A DNA stretch of 64,000 nucleotides. Source: a virus. Every line of letters starts with the position of its first letter. The first letter of the stretch is position 1. The notes beneath the pieces are model-generated. The model made no database searches, was not told the DNA's origin, and saw only the letters and a list, made by a program, of their open reading frames with translations. Positions 27,997-34,581 of this stretch are shown piece by piece. The stretch is taken from positions 1 through 64,000 of the IMG/VR virus record IMGVR_UViG_3300007609_000011; one strand, written 5' to 3'. Both the position numbers and the translations under genes were made by a program.

Positions 27997-28004
27997 TCTA
28001 CACT

Positions 28005-28012
28005 TATTTATT
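28005..28012 (-). promoter_or_regulatory. Candidate late promoter, AATAAATA, for the tape-measure gene
   Basis: AATAAATA on the minus strand lies 43 nt before the ATG of the tape-measure gene. It lies only 8 nt from the plus-strand box at 27989-27996 and points towards it. Confidence 0.5.
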
Positions 28013-28023
28013 GGAGAAATATC

Positions 28024-28872
28024 GTGGAAGGACAAACTGGTCACAATCCATTAGCACAATATTACAGACAGCCTAAGATTTATATAAAATTACCAAGCAA
28101 TGGAGAATTTTATCCCGAAGGAGCACTTGATAAAAGTGTTAACGAAGAATATCCTGTGTATGCAATGACCGCAAAGGATGAACTTTTGCTAAAAACACCA
28201 GATGCGTTGTTAAACGGACAAAGCACGGTTGATGTAATTAAAAGCTGTGTACCAGCTATTCTAGATCCATGGAAGATGCCTGTAATTGATGTTGACGCTG
28301 TCTTGATTGCTATAAGAATTGCAACATATGGAAACGAAATGGATGTCACACATATCTGCAAAGGTTGCGAATCGGAAGCAGATTATGTTGTTGACCTGAC
28401 TGACAGTCTAGGACATATTCAATCTATGAGATATGAAACCCGAGTTGATCACCCACCATTGATTATTCATCTTCACCCGTATTCATACAAAGACATGACC
28501 ACAGTTGCACTGAAAGCATTTGAGCAACAGCGAGTTTTAAAAATTGTGTCAGATCAAAACATGGAAGAAACAGAAAAATTGCAAAAGTTCAATGAAAGTT
28601 TTAACAAGCTGACGCAATTTACAATTGATACAATTACGTCAAGTATTACATCTATTGAAACTCCAGAAGGCGTTGTAACAAATTCAGAAATGATAAATGA
28701 TTTTATTAACAACACTTCAAAAGACATTTTTGAAAGCATTCAGACACACGTAAACGATTTTCGTGACAAGAGCGTATTGCCTACACAGAAAATTCAGTGT
28801 GAAAAATGTAGCGAGATTGCCGAAGTTTCAATTAGCATGGACATGTCTAATTTTTTCGCAGTAAGATCTTAA
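28024..28872 (+). CDS. 26: Baseplate hub protein gp26-like (T4_baseplate family)
   Basis: The protein is 282 aa with a GTG start and GGAG 7 nt upstream. Features are QPKIYIKLPSNGEFYPEG at the N-terminus, a zinc-finger-like pair (HICKGCESEADY near residue 113 and IQCEKCSEIAEV near 260) and the C-terminus MDMSNFFAVRS. This matches the gp26 family of cyanophage and other marine T4-like phages (Pfam T4_baseplate) as I know it; T4 gp26 is 208 aa. It is involved in hub assembly. Near the last codons the gene carries a possible -1 frameshift site that would add 75 residues. The family may be the T4-type counterpart of a tail-assembly chaperone. Confidence 0.8.
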   Translation: MEGQTGHNPLAQYYRQPKIYIKLPSNGEFYPEGALDKSVNEEYPVYAMTAKDELLLKTPDALLNGQSTVDVIKSCVPAILDPWKMPVIDVDAVLIAIRIATYGNEMDVTHICKGCESEADYVVDLTDSLGHIQSMRYETRVDHPPLIIHLHPYSYKDMTTVALKAFEQQRVLKIVSDQNMEETEKLQKFNESFNKLTQFTIDTITSSITSIETPEGVVTNSEMINDFINNTSKDIFESIQTHVNDFRDKSVLPTQKIQCEKCSEIAEVSISMDMSNFFAVRS

Positions 28873-28896
28873 GACTGCCCGACGACCAGATCTTAC
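28851..28896 (+). promoter_or_regulatory. Candidate programmed -1 frameshift signal (slippery heptamer plus hairpin)
   Basis: The heptamer T TTT TTC (28851-28857) is in the zero frame of gp26, five codons before its stop. GTAAGATCT (28861-28869) and AGATCTTAC (28888-28896) form a perfect 9-bp stem with an 18-nt loop. The stem begins 3 nt after the heptamer; an extra A-T pair would shorten this to 2 nt, less than the usual 5-9. Slipping back one base enters the 75-residue open frame that follows. Confidence 0.55.
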
Positions 28897-29084
28897 TTGA
28901 AGGAAAAAAATTAGACAATGAAGCAAGGGCAATAAAAAAAGATCTCCTGCGTATCTGCTGGTTCATGCGCGGTTTAAATTATCAAGATGCACTAAATCTA
29001 ACTCCGGATGAGAGAGAAATCGTCGGAGAAATAGTAAAAGGTAATATGGAAACTACCAAGAAAAGCGGAATGCCTTTCTTTTAA
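28857..29084 (+). CDS. Small gp51-like ORF in the -1 frame, no canonical start
   Basis: The frame encodes 75 residues after the candidate slip: RSKILRLPDDQILLEGKKLD, then NEARAIKKDLLRICWFMRGL, NYQDALNLTPDEREIVGEIV and a short Lys-rich end. A stop in this frame at 28848-28850 limits it upstream, and no ATG, GTG or TTG occurs before an internal Met near the middle. CTG at 28875 is the only conceivable start and has no ribosome site. I recall the small gp51-like ORFs behind gp26 in marine T4-like phages as having this LEGKKLD..A pattern. It is either a frameshift extension of gp26 (353-aa fusion) or is translated by coupling. Its stop overlaps the convergent neighbour by 4 nt. Confidence 0.6.
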   Translation, partial: RSKILRLPDDQILLEGKKLDNEARAIKKDLLRICWFMRGLNYQDALNLTPDEREIVGEIVKGNMETTKKSGMPFF

Positions 29085-29677
29085 TTTGTTTTCAGTCCGG
29101 TGAACAGAGTTTCAAAATCTTCAAGGTCCATTTCAGGCAATTCACCCTGTGCAAGTTTATCCATAACGGGTTCGAATTGATTTTGGGCTAGATTATATCT
29201 CCCTGCTCTGAGATTATTTTTCATTTGTTTGAGCTGTGTAGCATCAGCGGTGTTTAATTTATCACCTCTAATCATTTTCTGTAAAATCTTTTGTTCAGGA
29301 GTTTCAGCTTGTCTCACAATGTTTTGCAATGCAGAGGTATCTTGAGAACTGATCGCATTTCCTTTGTATGCTGACTGAAATCCTTGCTGGTATGAATCAG
29401 ACGCTGATCGAGCTGTTCTGCCCACGGCTTTAATCGCGTCTCCAGGAGCTTTTAGTGCATTAATGCCTGCTCGGGCTACACCTCTAGCCGCACCTGCTAC
29501 GGCTTGTTTAGCCGCCGCACTAGGCGATGAAGGTATTAATGTTCCTATGGCTTTCTTTGCTATACTACCGGCAGCACCTATCATCGAAGGCAACGGAATT
29601 GCTTCATCGATATGATTGTCTCTCAGTAATTCTTTTTTGAAATCACGATACGATGTATCAAAATCATTTATTTTCAT
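29081..29677 (-). CDS. Ala-rich hypothetical protein, ~198 aa
   Basis: An ATG at 29683 would add two residues, but it lies in the late promoter box, so I choose MKINDFDTSYRDFKKELLRD. Residues ~30-95 are rich in Ala, Gly and Lys (AAAKQAVAGAARGVARAG, NALKAPGDAIKAVGRTARSA) and look like an amphipathic or weakly hydrophobic helix. The C-terminal half is polar and helical. There is no known domain. It is convergent with the gp26/gp51 pair and overlaps it by 4 nt. TATAAATA ends 5 nt before the chosen ATG and no Shine-Dalgarno site is present. Confidence 0.6.
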   Translation of the reverse strand: MKINDFDTSYRDFKKELLRDNHIDEAIPLPSMIGAAGSIAKKAIGTLIPSSPSAAAKQAVAGAARGVARAGINALKAPGDAIKAVGRTARSASDSYQQGFQSAYKGNAISSQDTSALQNIVRQAETPEQKILQKMIRGDKLNTADATQLKQMKNNLRAGRYNLAQNQFEPVMDKLAQGELPEMDLEDFETLFTGLKTN

Positions 29678-29682
29678 AATCA

Positions 29683-29690
29683 TATTTATA
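29683..29690 (-). promoter_or_regulatory. Late promoter, TATAAATA, abutting a start codon
   Basis: This is an exact consensus match on the minus strand. The box is followed by TGATT and then ATG (29677), so the expected start point falls on or next to the start codon of the Ala-rich protein. Confidence 0.6.
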
Positions 29691-29707
29691 ACGAGCTAGA
29701 GCTCGTT

Positions 29708-29739
29708 TGCGTTTTCGCTAACGCTCAACGCATTTTTTT
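29708..29739 (+). terminator. Intrinsic terminator on the plus strand
   Basis: TGCGTT (29708-29713) pairs with AACGCA (29727-29732) and is followed by seven T. It could end transcripts that pass through gp26/gp51. A perfect hairpin ACGAGC-TAGA-GCTCGT directly precedes it at 29691-29706, and AACTGC-GAA-GCAGTT follows at 29747-29761. Confidence 0.55.
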
Positions 29740-29791
29740 AATTATTAACTGCGAAGCAGTTTAAGTATTATCTAGATTGTTCGGTCATAAA

Positions 29792-29809
29792 GAGCCCGTT
29801 GCGGGGCTC
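29792..29809. terminator. GC-rich hairpin, possible terminator
   Basis: GAGCCC (29792-29797) and GGGCTC (29804-29809) form a 6-bp stem with loop GTTGCG. On the minus strand it is followed by TTTAT and on the plus strand by AATATTTTCT, so either direction is only a weak terminator. On the minus strand it would close transcripts coming from the SegE-like gene and the region below it. Confidence 0.4.
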
Positions 29810-29810
29810 A

Positions 29811-30169
29811 ATATTTTCTGCACATTATCTGAGTTGCACAGTCATAACAGCATTAGGATTATATGTATTGCTACACTCACAGGCGGTTGGCCGATACCTG
29901 CTCATCCCGTTCGAGTTTCTTGTTGTCCAACGGCAGTCATGCATATAAAATGCTGTCTTCTACGCATGACCTGGGTTTATTCCCATCCTTAGCCTTTAAT
30001 GAATTCTTTTTTGTAAACGTGTCAAATCAGTTCATTAGGCATATCTGATCAGCATCATTTGGTAGTGACACGAGTCTCCGCCGTCAAACGGACATTCAAT
30101 TCCCTGCGCTACACATGTGCCAGGTATAAGTCCACCATATCTGCGCCGGTGGGGGCTTAATTGACGGTG
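29811..30169. other. Hairpin-rich region without a convincing gene
   Basis: No ORF with a plausible start and ribosome site was found in these 360 nt. Many inverted repeats occur: GTCATGC/GCATGAC (29936-29942/29964-29970), TGGG/CCCA (29972-29985), GCCT-tt-AATGAA/TTCATTAGGC (about 29991-30038), CGTGTCA/TGACACG near 30018-30071 and CTGATCAG near 30047. At 30081-30167 an outer stem CCGTCAA/TTGACGG encloses CCACC/GGTGG and CCTG/CAGG, and this part is GC-richer than the genes around. On the minus strand short frames with Cys occur, including MSRYRPTACECSNTYNPNAV (29905-29825, 26 aa) and an in-frame continuation behind the SegE-like stop (YGGLIPGTCVAQGIECPFDG), but none has a supported start. It may encode a structured RNA or remnants of small genes. 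Confidence 0.4.
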
Positions 30170-30625
30170 TTATTCGTCCAACTGAGCGGGACGATTTCCA
30201 TATATTTGTTCTAGTGTTTCTGTGAGTTGCCTTGAACTGCCTACACGCACATTGATAATACCGTTATAGTATTCGTCGGTTTCCAATACTCGCCTGTCGA
30301 ACTGCTCTTTTGCCTCTAGATATGATAGGACGCCTCTGCTGGGACAGAAATGTAATATTTCTCTAGTGAATTTTTCTTCGCCTAGTGCTTCTACGTCAGC
30401 CTGTAACTTGTCTGAAGATCCCCAATAGAGTCTCCAGTCTGATTCTTTTGTTCCACGCCTACGATTTTTTCTGCCTTTGAGTGGGGGTTTTGAAGTTTTG
30501 AACCGTGCCAGTTTTTTGCCTATGTATTTTTTATTGTTTGTTAAGTTAGTAATTAGATATACGAAGCCTTCGCAATCTTTTGGTAATTCATCAATCACTT
30601 TTCCCTGATAGGTCCACTGGCTCAT
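30170..30625 (-). CDS. SegE-like GIY-YIG endonuclease domain protein, 151 aa
   Basis: I start at MSQWTYQGKVIDELPKDCEG; the frame is open further up but would lie fully inside the preceding gene. GIY-YIG elements are GFVYLITN and KKYIGKK (residues ~20-37). They are followed by WRLYWGSSDKL, FTREILHFCPSR and YLEAKEQF, where the Glu could be the catalytic acid. This agrees with the SegE-type GIY-YIG family of T4-like phages. The protein may be a homing-type nuclease or a resident DNA-processing enzyme. It overlaps the upstream 88-aa gene by 35 nt, next to gp46/gp47. Confidence 0.7.
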   Translation of the reverse strand: MSQWTYQGKVIDELPKDCEGFVYLITNLTNNKKYIGKKLARFKTSKPPLKGRKNRRRGTKESDWRLYWGSSDKLQADVEALGEEKFTREILHFCPSRGVLSYLEAKEQFDRRVLETDEYYNGIINVRVGSSRQLTETLEQIYGNRPAQLDE

Positions 30626-30857
30626 GATTATATGTATCTTTAGCCGGTCTCCCATTCTTGCCGTTTCTGGCTTTGCGTCGCTCCGCTCGCTTCTCTTGAA
30701 TTTCTTTGCGCCTCTCCGAGGCATGGTTTCTAATTTCGCTGAGCGCAAGCCTAGCTTTTAATCCTGCATCGTCTGAACCTTTGTATTCAAAACGATCTTG
30801 CCACTTAAAATATTCTTGAAATGCTTCAATCATTTTATCGTGACTGTCAGTAGCCAT
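30591..30857 (-). CDS. Small basic conserved-type protein between gp46 and SegE-like gene, 88 aa
   Basis: The protein begins MATDSHDKMIEAFQEYFKWQ, then GLKARLALSEIRNHASERRK and a very basic tail (KRAERRKARNGKNGRPAKD). The start overlaps the gp46 stop (TAATG), so it is coupled to gp46. Short helical proteins of the form H(D/E)KM.EAF...F.....G...AG..AR.AL.. are common beside gp46/47 in marine T4-like phages as I recall, and the basic tail could bind nucleic acid. The function is unknown. Confidence 0.65.
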   Translation of the reverse strand: MATDSHDKMIEAFQEYFKWQDRFEYKGSDDAGLKARLALSEIRNHASERRKEIQEKRAERRKARNGKNGRPAKDTYNHEPVDLSGKSD

Positions 30858-32632
30858 TACACTATATCCACATCCGTGTTGTAGGAAGTGAATCCATTTT
30901 CTTTAATCACTTTCAAAACTTGGCTGACTCTATTAGTTAAGTCATCTCTGTGAGATATTAAAAACACATTTTTGTCACGCTCACGAGTCATTTTTTTCAG
31001 CACACTTATGCTGTTTTCAACACCGTTCGCATCTAATCCGTTGTCAATCAGTTCGTCAATAAACAACAAGTTAATTGAGTGATACAGATTCTCCCACACA
31101 TCTCTAAACGCAAAACTTAAAGACAAGATTAATCTGTTACGTTCACCTCTTGATAGGTTGTCAAAATCTAAATCCTGACCCAGCTGTGTGATAATCACGC
31201 TGAGATCATTCTGAAACTCTACCAGGTGCGGCAACCCGGTCTTGTTCAAATAGTATGTAAGACGTTGGTTCAAAAATGCAAGATTCTGATCGATAATGCG
31301 TTTACGAATGTACGAATCTTTGTTTGTGAGCAGTTTGTATAAAAACTCTTGATGATCTTTGATTCGAGTAAGCTCGTTAACTGTGTCCCAGTTAATTTCT
31401 TGCATTGCGCTGTCTTTCAGTTCTGCAATCTGATCATCGTAAGGATTAGTTTCTGCATTTTTATTTTCTAATTCTTTTCCTAAACCGTCAATTGTAGCTC
31501 TATGATTAAGTGCTTCTTCTAATGTACTGTATTCTACATTAGGGCAATTACCGAGTTCTCCGATCAAAGACAATGCTTCAGCATAATCCTTCAGTTCGGA
31601 TTGTTGAGCTGTAACACGAGACTGATATTCAGCAACCTGTTCTGCTTTCTTCTCCATCATTTGATCGTGTTGCTCGTCATGAACATCTTGTCCGCAAGCA
31701 TGACACTTATGATCCGCAAGTTTTTCCAGTTCAAGAACCAACTTATCGTAATGTCGCTGATCGTTTTCCATTTGTGCAGTCAATCTAGCTACGGTCTTTT
31801 CAAGTTGTTCCTTTTCTTTCTTATGTTCACGCCATTGTTGCAGTGCTTTTTGATTTTCAATTTCTACATCAATGTCGATATGATCTAACACAGAAATACT
31901 TTTTGCAATGTCTTTAAGAGTCTGTGCTTTGTTTTCTCCCCAAAGGCGTTGCTTACGTTCCAAACTTTCAATGCTTTGCTGTATGCGCTCGTTTGAGGCC
32001 CTCACGGCGTCAATGCGTGTAGTCTCCTGTTGTATCTCGTCTCTAGTAAACTTAATTTGTTCTTTGAGATTCTCTGCTTTTTCGGAAAGCAGTGTGATCC
32101 CTAACAGTTCTTCGATGATCGCACGTTGATCATTGCTCCGCATGCTGAGGAAAGGTTCGGTATAAGTGTTCAACGCCACAAGATGCTTAAACATATCATG
32201 GCTCATACCGAACAGATTTTCAATTTCTTTCTGTGTTTCTCGGCTGTCTCCTTGTGATTCATCAGCATCTTCTGGTTTTTGCTCATGTCCATTTATGGTA
32301 AGCTTCAACAGATTAGGTTTGCGCCCTCGTTCGATATGATATTCTACACCATTTTTTTCAAATGTACAAGTAACCAGCATGTTTTTGCCGTTGATCTTGT
32401 TAATAAGATTATCTTTCTTAATATTTGTAAGTGCTGACCCGTAAATTGCATATGACAGCCCGTTTACAATAGTTGTTTTTCCCGTGCCATTCCGTGCGCC
32501 ACCGTCATCACCACCGAGATCGAGATTTTCGCCTAGCACTAACGTAAGATGCCCTTTGTCGAAATCGATAGCTTGTGTTTGATTTCCGATACTCATAAAA
32601 TTTTGTGCGGTTAAAGTTTTAATTTTAATCAT
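30857..32632 (-). CDS. 46: Recombination endonuclease subunit gp46 (Rad50/SbcC-like)
   Basis: The protein is 591 aa (T4: 560). Walker A is GGARNGTGKTT (44-54). A long coiled coil spans ~180-440, interrupted by the zinc hook CHACGQ (310-315). The ABC signature LSRGERN is at 493-499, Walker B LLFIDE at 522-527 and the H-loop ISHRDD at ~559-564. With gp47 it forms the ATP-dependent nuclease that processes DNA ends for recombination-dependent replication and degrades host DNA. The ATG overlaps the gp47 stop (ATGA), as expected for equimolar subunits. Confidence 0.95.
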   Translation of the reverse strand: MIKIKTLTAQNFMSIGNQTQAIDFDKGHLTLVLGENLDLGGDDGGARNGTGKTTIVNGLSYAIYGSALTNIKKDNLINKINGKNMLVTCTFEKNGVEYHIERGRKPNLLKLTINGHEQKPEDADESQGDSRETQKEIENLFGMSHDMFKHLVALNTYTEPFLSMRSNDQRAIIEELLGITLLSEKAENLKEQIKFTRDEIQQETTRIDAVRASNERIQQSIESLERKQRLWGENKAQTLKDIAKSISVLDHIDIDVEIENQKALQQWREHKKEKEQLEKTVARLTAQMENDQRHYDKLVLELEKLADHKCHACGQDVHDEQHDQMMEKKAEQVAEYQSRVTAQQSELKDYAEALSLIGELGNCPNVEYSTLEEALNHRATIDGLGKELENKNAETNPYDDQIAELKDSAMQEINWDTVNELTRIKDHQEFLYKLLTNKDSYIRKRIIDQNLAFLNQRLTYYLNKTGLPHLVEFQNDLSVIITQLGQDLDFDNLSRGERNRLILSLSFAFRDVWENLYHSINLLFIDELIDNGLDANGVENSISVLKKMTRERDKNVFLISHRDDLTNRVSQVLKVIKENGFTSYNTDVDIV

Positions 32633-33639
32633 AAGTTCTGATAGATGTCCAATAAGATTTTTTGATCGTAGTTGTCGCTTTCGATTTGGTTAAGTTGATT
32701 CATTACGATAGTATCTACACTTTCGAAACTTAGATCTACCGGCTCCGACTGTGAATCCAGTTCTACCTTTTCCGGAATCATCATTAATTCACGCAGTCCG
32801 TACTTGGGAATAAGTTCTTCTTTGATAAAGTTTGCTTCCTCAAACGAAATTTCAACGTCAATGGTTGCTCGAACATGCATTTTTTCTCGAAGAACTTTGT
32901 CTGTATCTACTAATAGGTCACTTAACTTCATAGTTCTATACACGGGCTGATCAGGCCATGCTTCGTACTCCGGAGCACCACCCCACTCTAGTGTCATCAT
33001 ACCGCGTTCGTCGTCCCAAGCATCAGCATAGTTGTGAGGAAATGCATTTCCCATATACACAATATTTCCTTTCTGCTGACGCTTATGAAAGTGCCCTGAG
33101 AAAACATATTCTTGATTTTTAAAATGACTGGCCCTGAGATTACCGTGGTCTGGCATCTGTACCATTGCATTCATATAAAAACTAGGCAGTTCAAGATGTC
33201 CAAATATATATTTTGAAGTATCTTTTTCGATTTCTTTCCACTCGTCTCCTACAAGCCAAGGCAAAATAGTAACATTGCCTTCGCGTAACGGTTCTCTGAT
33301 AGGAACAACATTAGGAAATAATCGCATAAACTCTACAGAGTTAATTTCTCGCTTGTCTTTGTAAAACAAATCGTGATTACCGAGGATAAAATATACTTTT
33401 TCAAAGTTCTGACTTAGCCTTTCGAGATTACTAAGAGTATAATTCATAGTCGATACATCTGTCGAACTGCGATTGTGATGCCAGTCACCTAAAAAGATAC
33501 AGGTTTCTGCACCTTTTTCTCGTGCTCTTTTGCAAAACCATGCTACAAAATCTTCACAGTCTGTATTATGCACACGGCTTCCACTTTTCATACCGAAATG
33601 TATGTCAGTGAAACAGGCCGCTTTTTTAAATAAGTTCAT
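32629..33639 (-). CDS. 47: Recombination endonuclease subunit gp47 (Mre11/SbcD-like)
   Basis: The protein is 336 aa (T4: 339). Metallophosphoesterase motifs are complete: DIHFG (12-16), GDWHH (51-55), GNHD (87-90), FGHLE (146-150) and SGHFHKRQ (181-188). It is the nuclease partner of gp46. AAGGTATT lies about 10 nt before the ATG. It follows gp55 by 31 nt and is followed by gp46 with an overlap, so gp55-gp47-gp46 seem to be one transcript. No late box lies in front of it, which suits early or middle expression. Confidence 0.95.
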   Translation of the reverse strand: MNLFKKAACFTDIHFGMKSGSRVHNTDCEDFVAWFCKRAREKGAETCIFLGDWHHNRSSTDVSTMNYTLSNLERLSQNFEKVYFILGNHDLFYKDKREINSVEFMRLFPNVVPIREPLREGNVTILPWLVGDEWKEIEKDTSKYIFGHLELPSFYMNAMVQMPDHGNLRASHFKNQEYVFSGHFHKRQQKGNIVYMGNAFPHNYADAWDDERGMMTLEWGGAPEYEAWPDQPVYRTMKLSDLLVDTDKVLREKMHVRATIDVEISFEEANFIKEELIPKYGLRELMMIPEKVELDSQSEPVDLSFESVDTIVMNQLNQIESDNYDQKILLDIYQNL

Positions 33640-33670
33640 AATTGTATAATACCTTATTTTGTTTTAAAAA

Positions 33671-34504
33671 TCAATCATTATCTTTGTCAGACGAACGATC
33701 GCCAAATGAATCTTGCCATTGTCTTGTCCAACTTGGATTCATACCGTTTATTTCAAGGATATCGTCACGAATGTTTTGATTTCGTTTTTCGATATTAATG
33801 ATCCTCACAAACGAATTTGTAACAGCGGCCGTATAATATGCAAAAGGATTATCCGATTTTGACTCGTCGAACTGTAATCCAATCTGTGTTAGTTGAAGGA
33901 TTGCTTGCCCACGCATTTCGTCGTTGTATGTATACCCTCGAACATTGCTTCGTGTTGCATATCTTTCGCATAATTTCATCCACATTTTTGCAAGTTCGTT
34001 AGTAGCTTGTCCGTGTTCTTTACAGAATTCGCCTTTTTCTAAATCTCCTTTCCAATGACTTTTACCTACACAGAATAAATTTCCTTCATCGTCGAATTTC
34101 CAGTGCTGGAACGGTGGAAAATTTACTTTTTCGTGATGATCGGCTACTGATTTGGGGTTTTTCTTACGACCCGGCGCAAGCGGAATGTGTTCGAACGTCA
34201 TAATACGAAATACAACATCTGTTTTTTGAATTTTTTTATAATCGATATCAAATTCTTTTGCAGGAATTTTTTTGTTTTGCTTCCTCATTTCAGCTTCGTG
34301 TGCTTGTTTAGCAAGTCTTGATGCTTGATTGCGTTTTGCATCTGCAATTGTTCTTATATTAATTTTATCTAAACTCGGAAGAATAAGATCGTACTGATTA
34401 TACTCTGGTTTTGTAAAACTACAATATGTAGTTTTGCTTTTATGAATTTCTCTTAGTAAATCACGATTATTTAAATACTTTACACGTGGGAATGGACTAG
34501 ACAC
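33671..34504 (-). CDS. 55: Late sigma factor gp55
   Basis: I use the GTG at 34504 (MSSPFPRVKYLNNRDLLREI) because AAGGAG lies 10 nt before it, giving 277 aa; longer starts lie in the divergent promoter region. KYLNNRDLL matches T4 YVNNKELL. Residues from ~190, RGYTYNDEMRGQAILQLTQI then LQFDESKSDNPFAYYTAAV, match T4 gp55 [20 protein letters not shown] and HNFDETKYKNPHAYITQAC. Between them is an extra ~100 residues absent from T4 gp55 (185 aa), with a basic stretch and FCVGKSHWKGDLEKGEFCKE. It directs host RNA polymerase to the TATAAATA-type boxes seen across the window. Confidence 0.9.
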   Translation of the reverse strand: MSSPFPRVKYLNNRDLLREIHKSKTTYCSFTKPEYNQYDLILPSLDKINIRTIADAKRNQASRLAKQAHEAEMRKQNKKIPAKEFDIDYKKIQKTDVVFRIMTFEHIPLAPGRKKNPKSVADHHEKVNFPPFQHWKFDDEGNLFCVGKSHWKGDLEKGEFCKEHGQATNELAKMWMKLCERYATRSNVRGYTYNDEMRGQAILQLTQIGLQFDESKSDNPFAYYTAAVTNSFVRIINIEKRNQNIRDDILEINGMNPSWTRQWQDSFGDRSSDKDND

Positions 34505-34549
34505 AATAGATAATCTCCTTATAAGATTATAGTAGCATATTTTATCTAA

Positions 34550-34557
34550 AATAAATA
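34550..34557 (+). promoter_or_regulatory. Candidate late promoter, AATAAATA, for the baseplate operon
   Basis: The plus-strand box lies 24 nt before the gp48 ATG and is followed by the AAAGGAG ribosome site. It would transcribe gp48, gp53-like, hub, gp5 and gp25, and possibly further. Confidence 0.6.
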
Positions 34558-34581
34558 CCATAAAGGAGTAATTTTGGATCA

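Noticed and set aside
29777-30048. Two plus-strand frames of 71 and 61 codons in the hairpin-rich region
   Set aside because: They overlap each other, lack ribosome sites and read through the inverted repeats; composition does not look like a phage protein.
29811-30169. tRNA gene
   Set aside because: A GTTCGAG string at about 29909 looks like a T-loop, but the flanking bases do not form a T-stem, and no acceptor, D and anticodon arms of normal size could be built on either strand.
34526-34531. TATAAT on the minus strand as a host-type -10 box for gp55
   Set aside because: No -35 or extended -10 element is seen at proper distance, and the implied start point would cut into the AAGGAG ribosome site.
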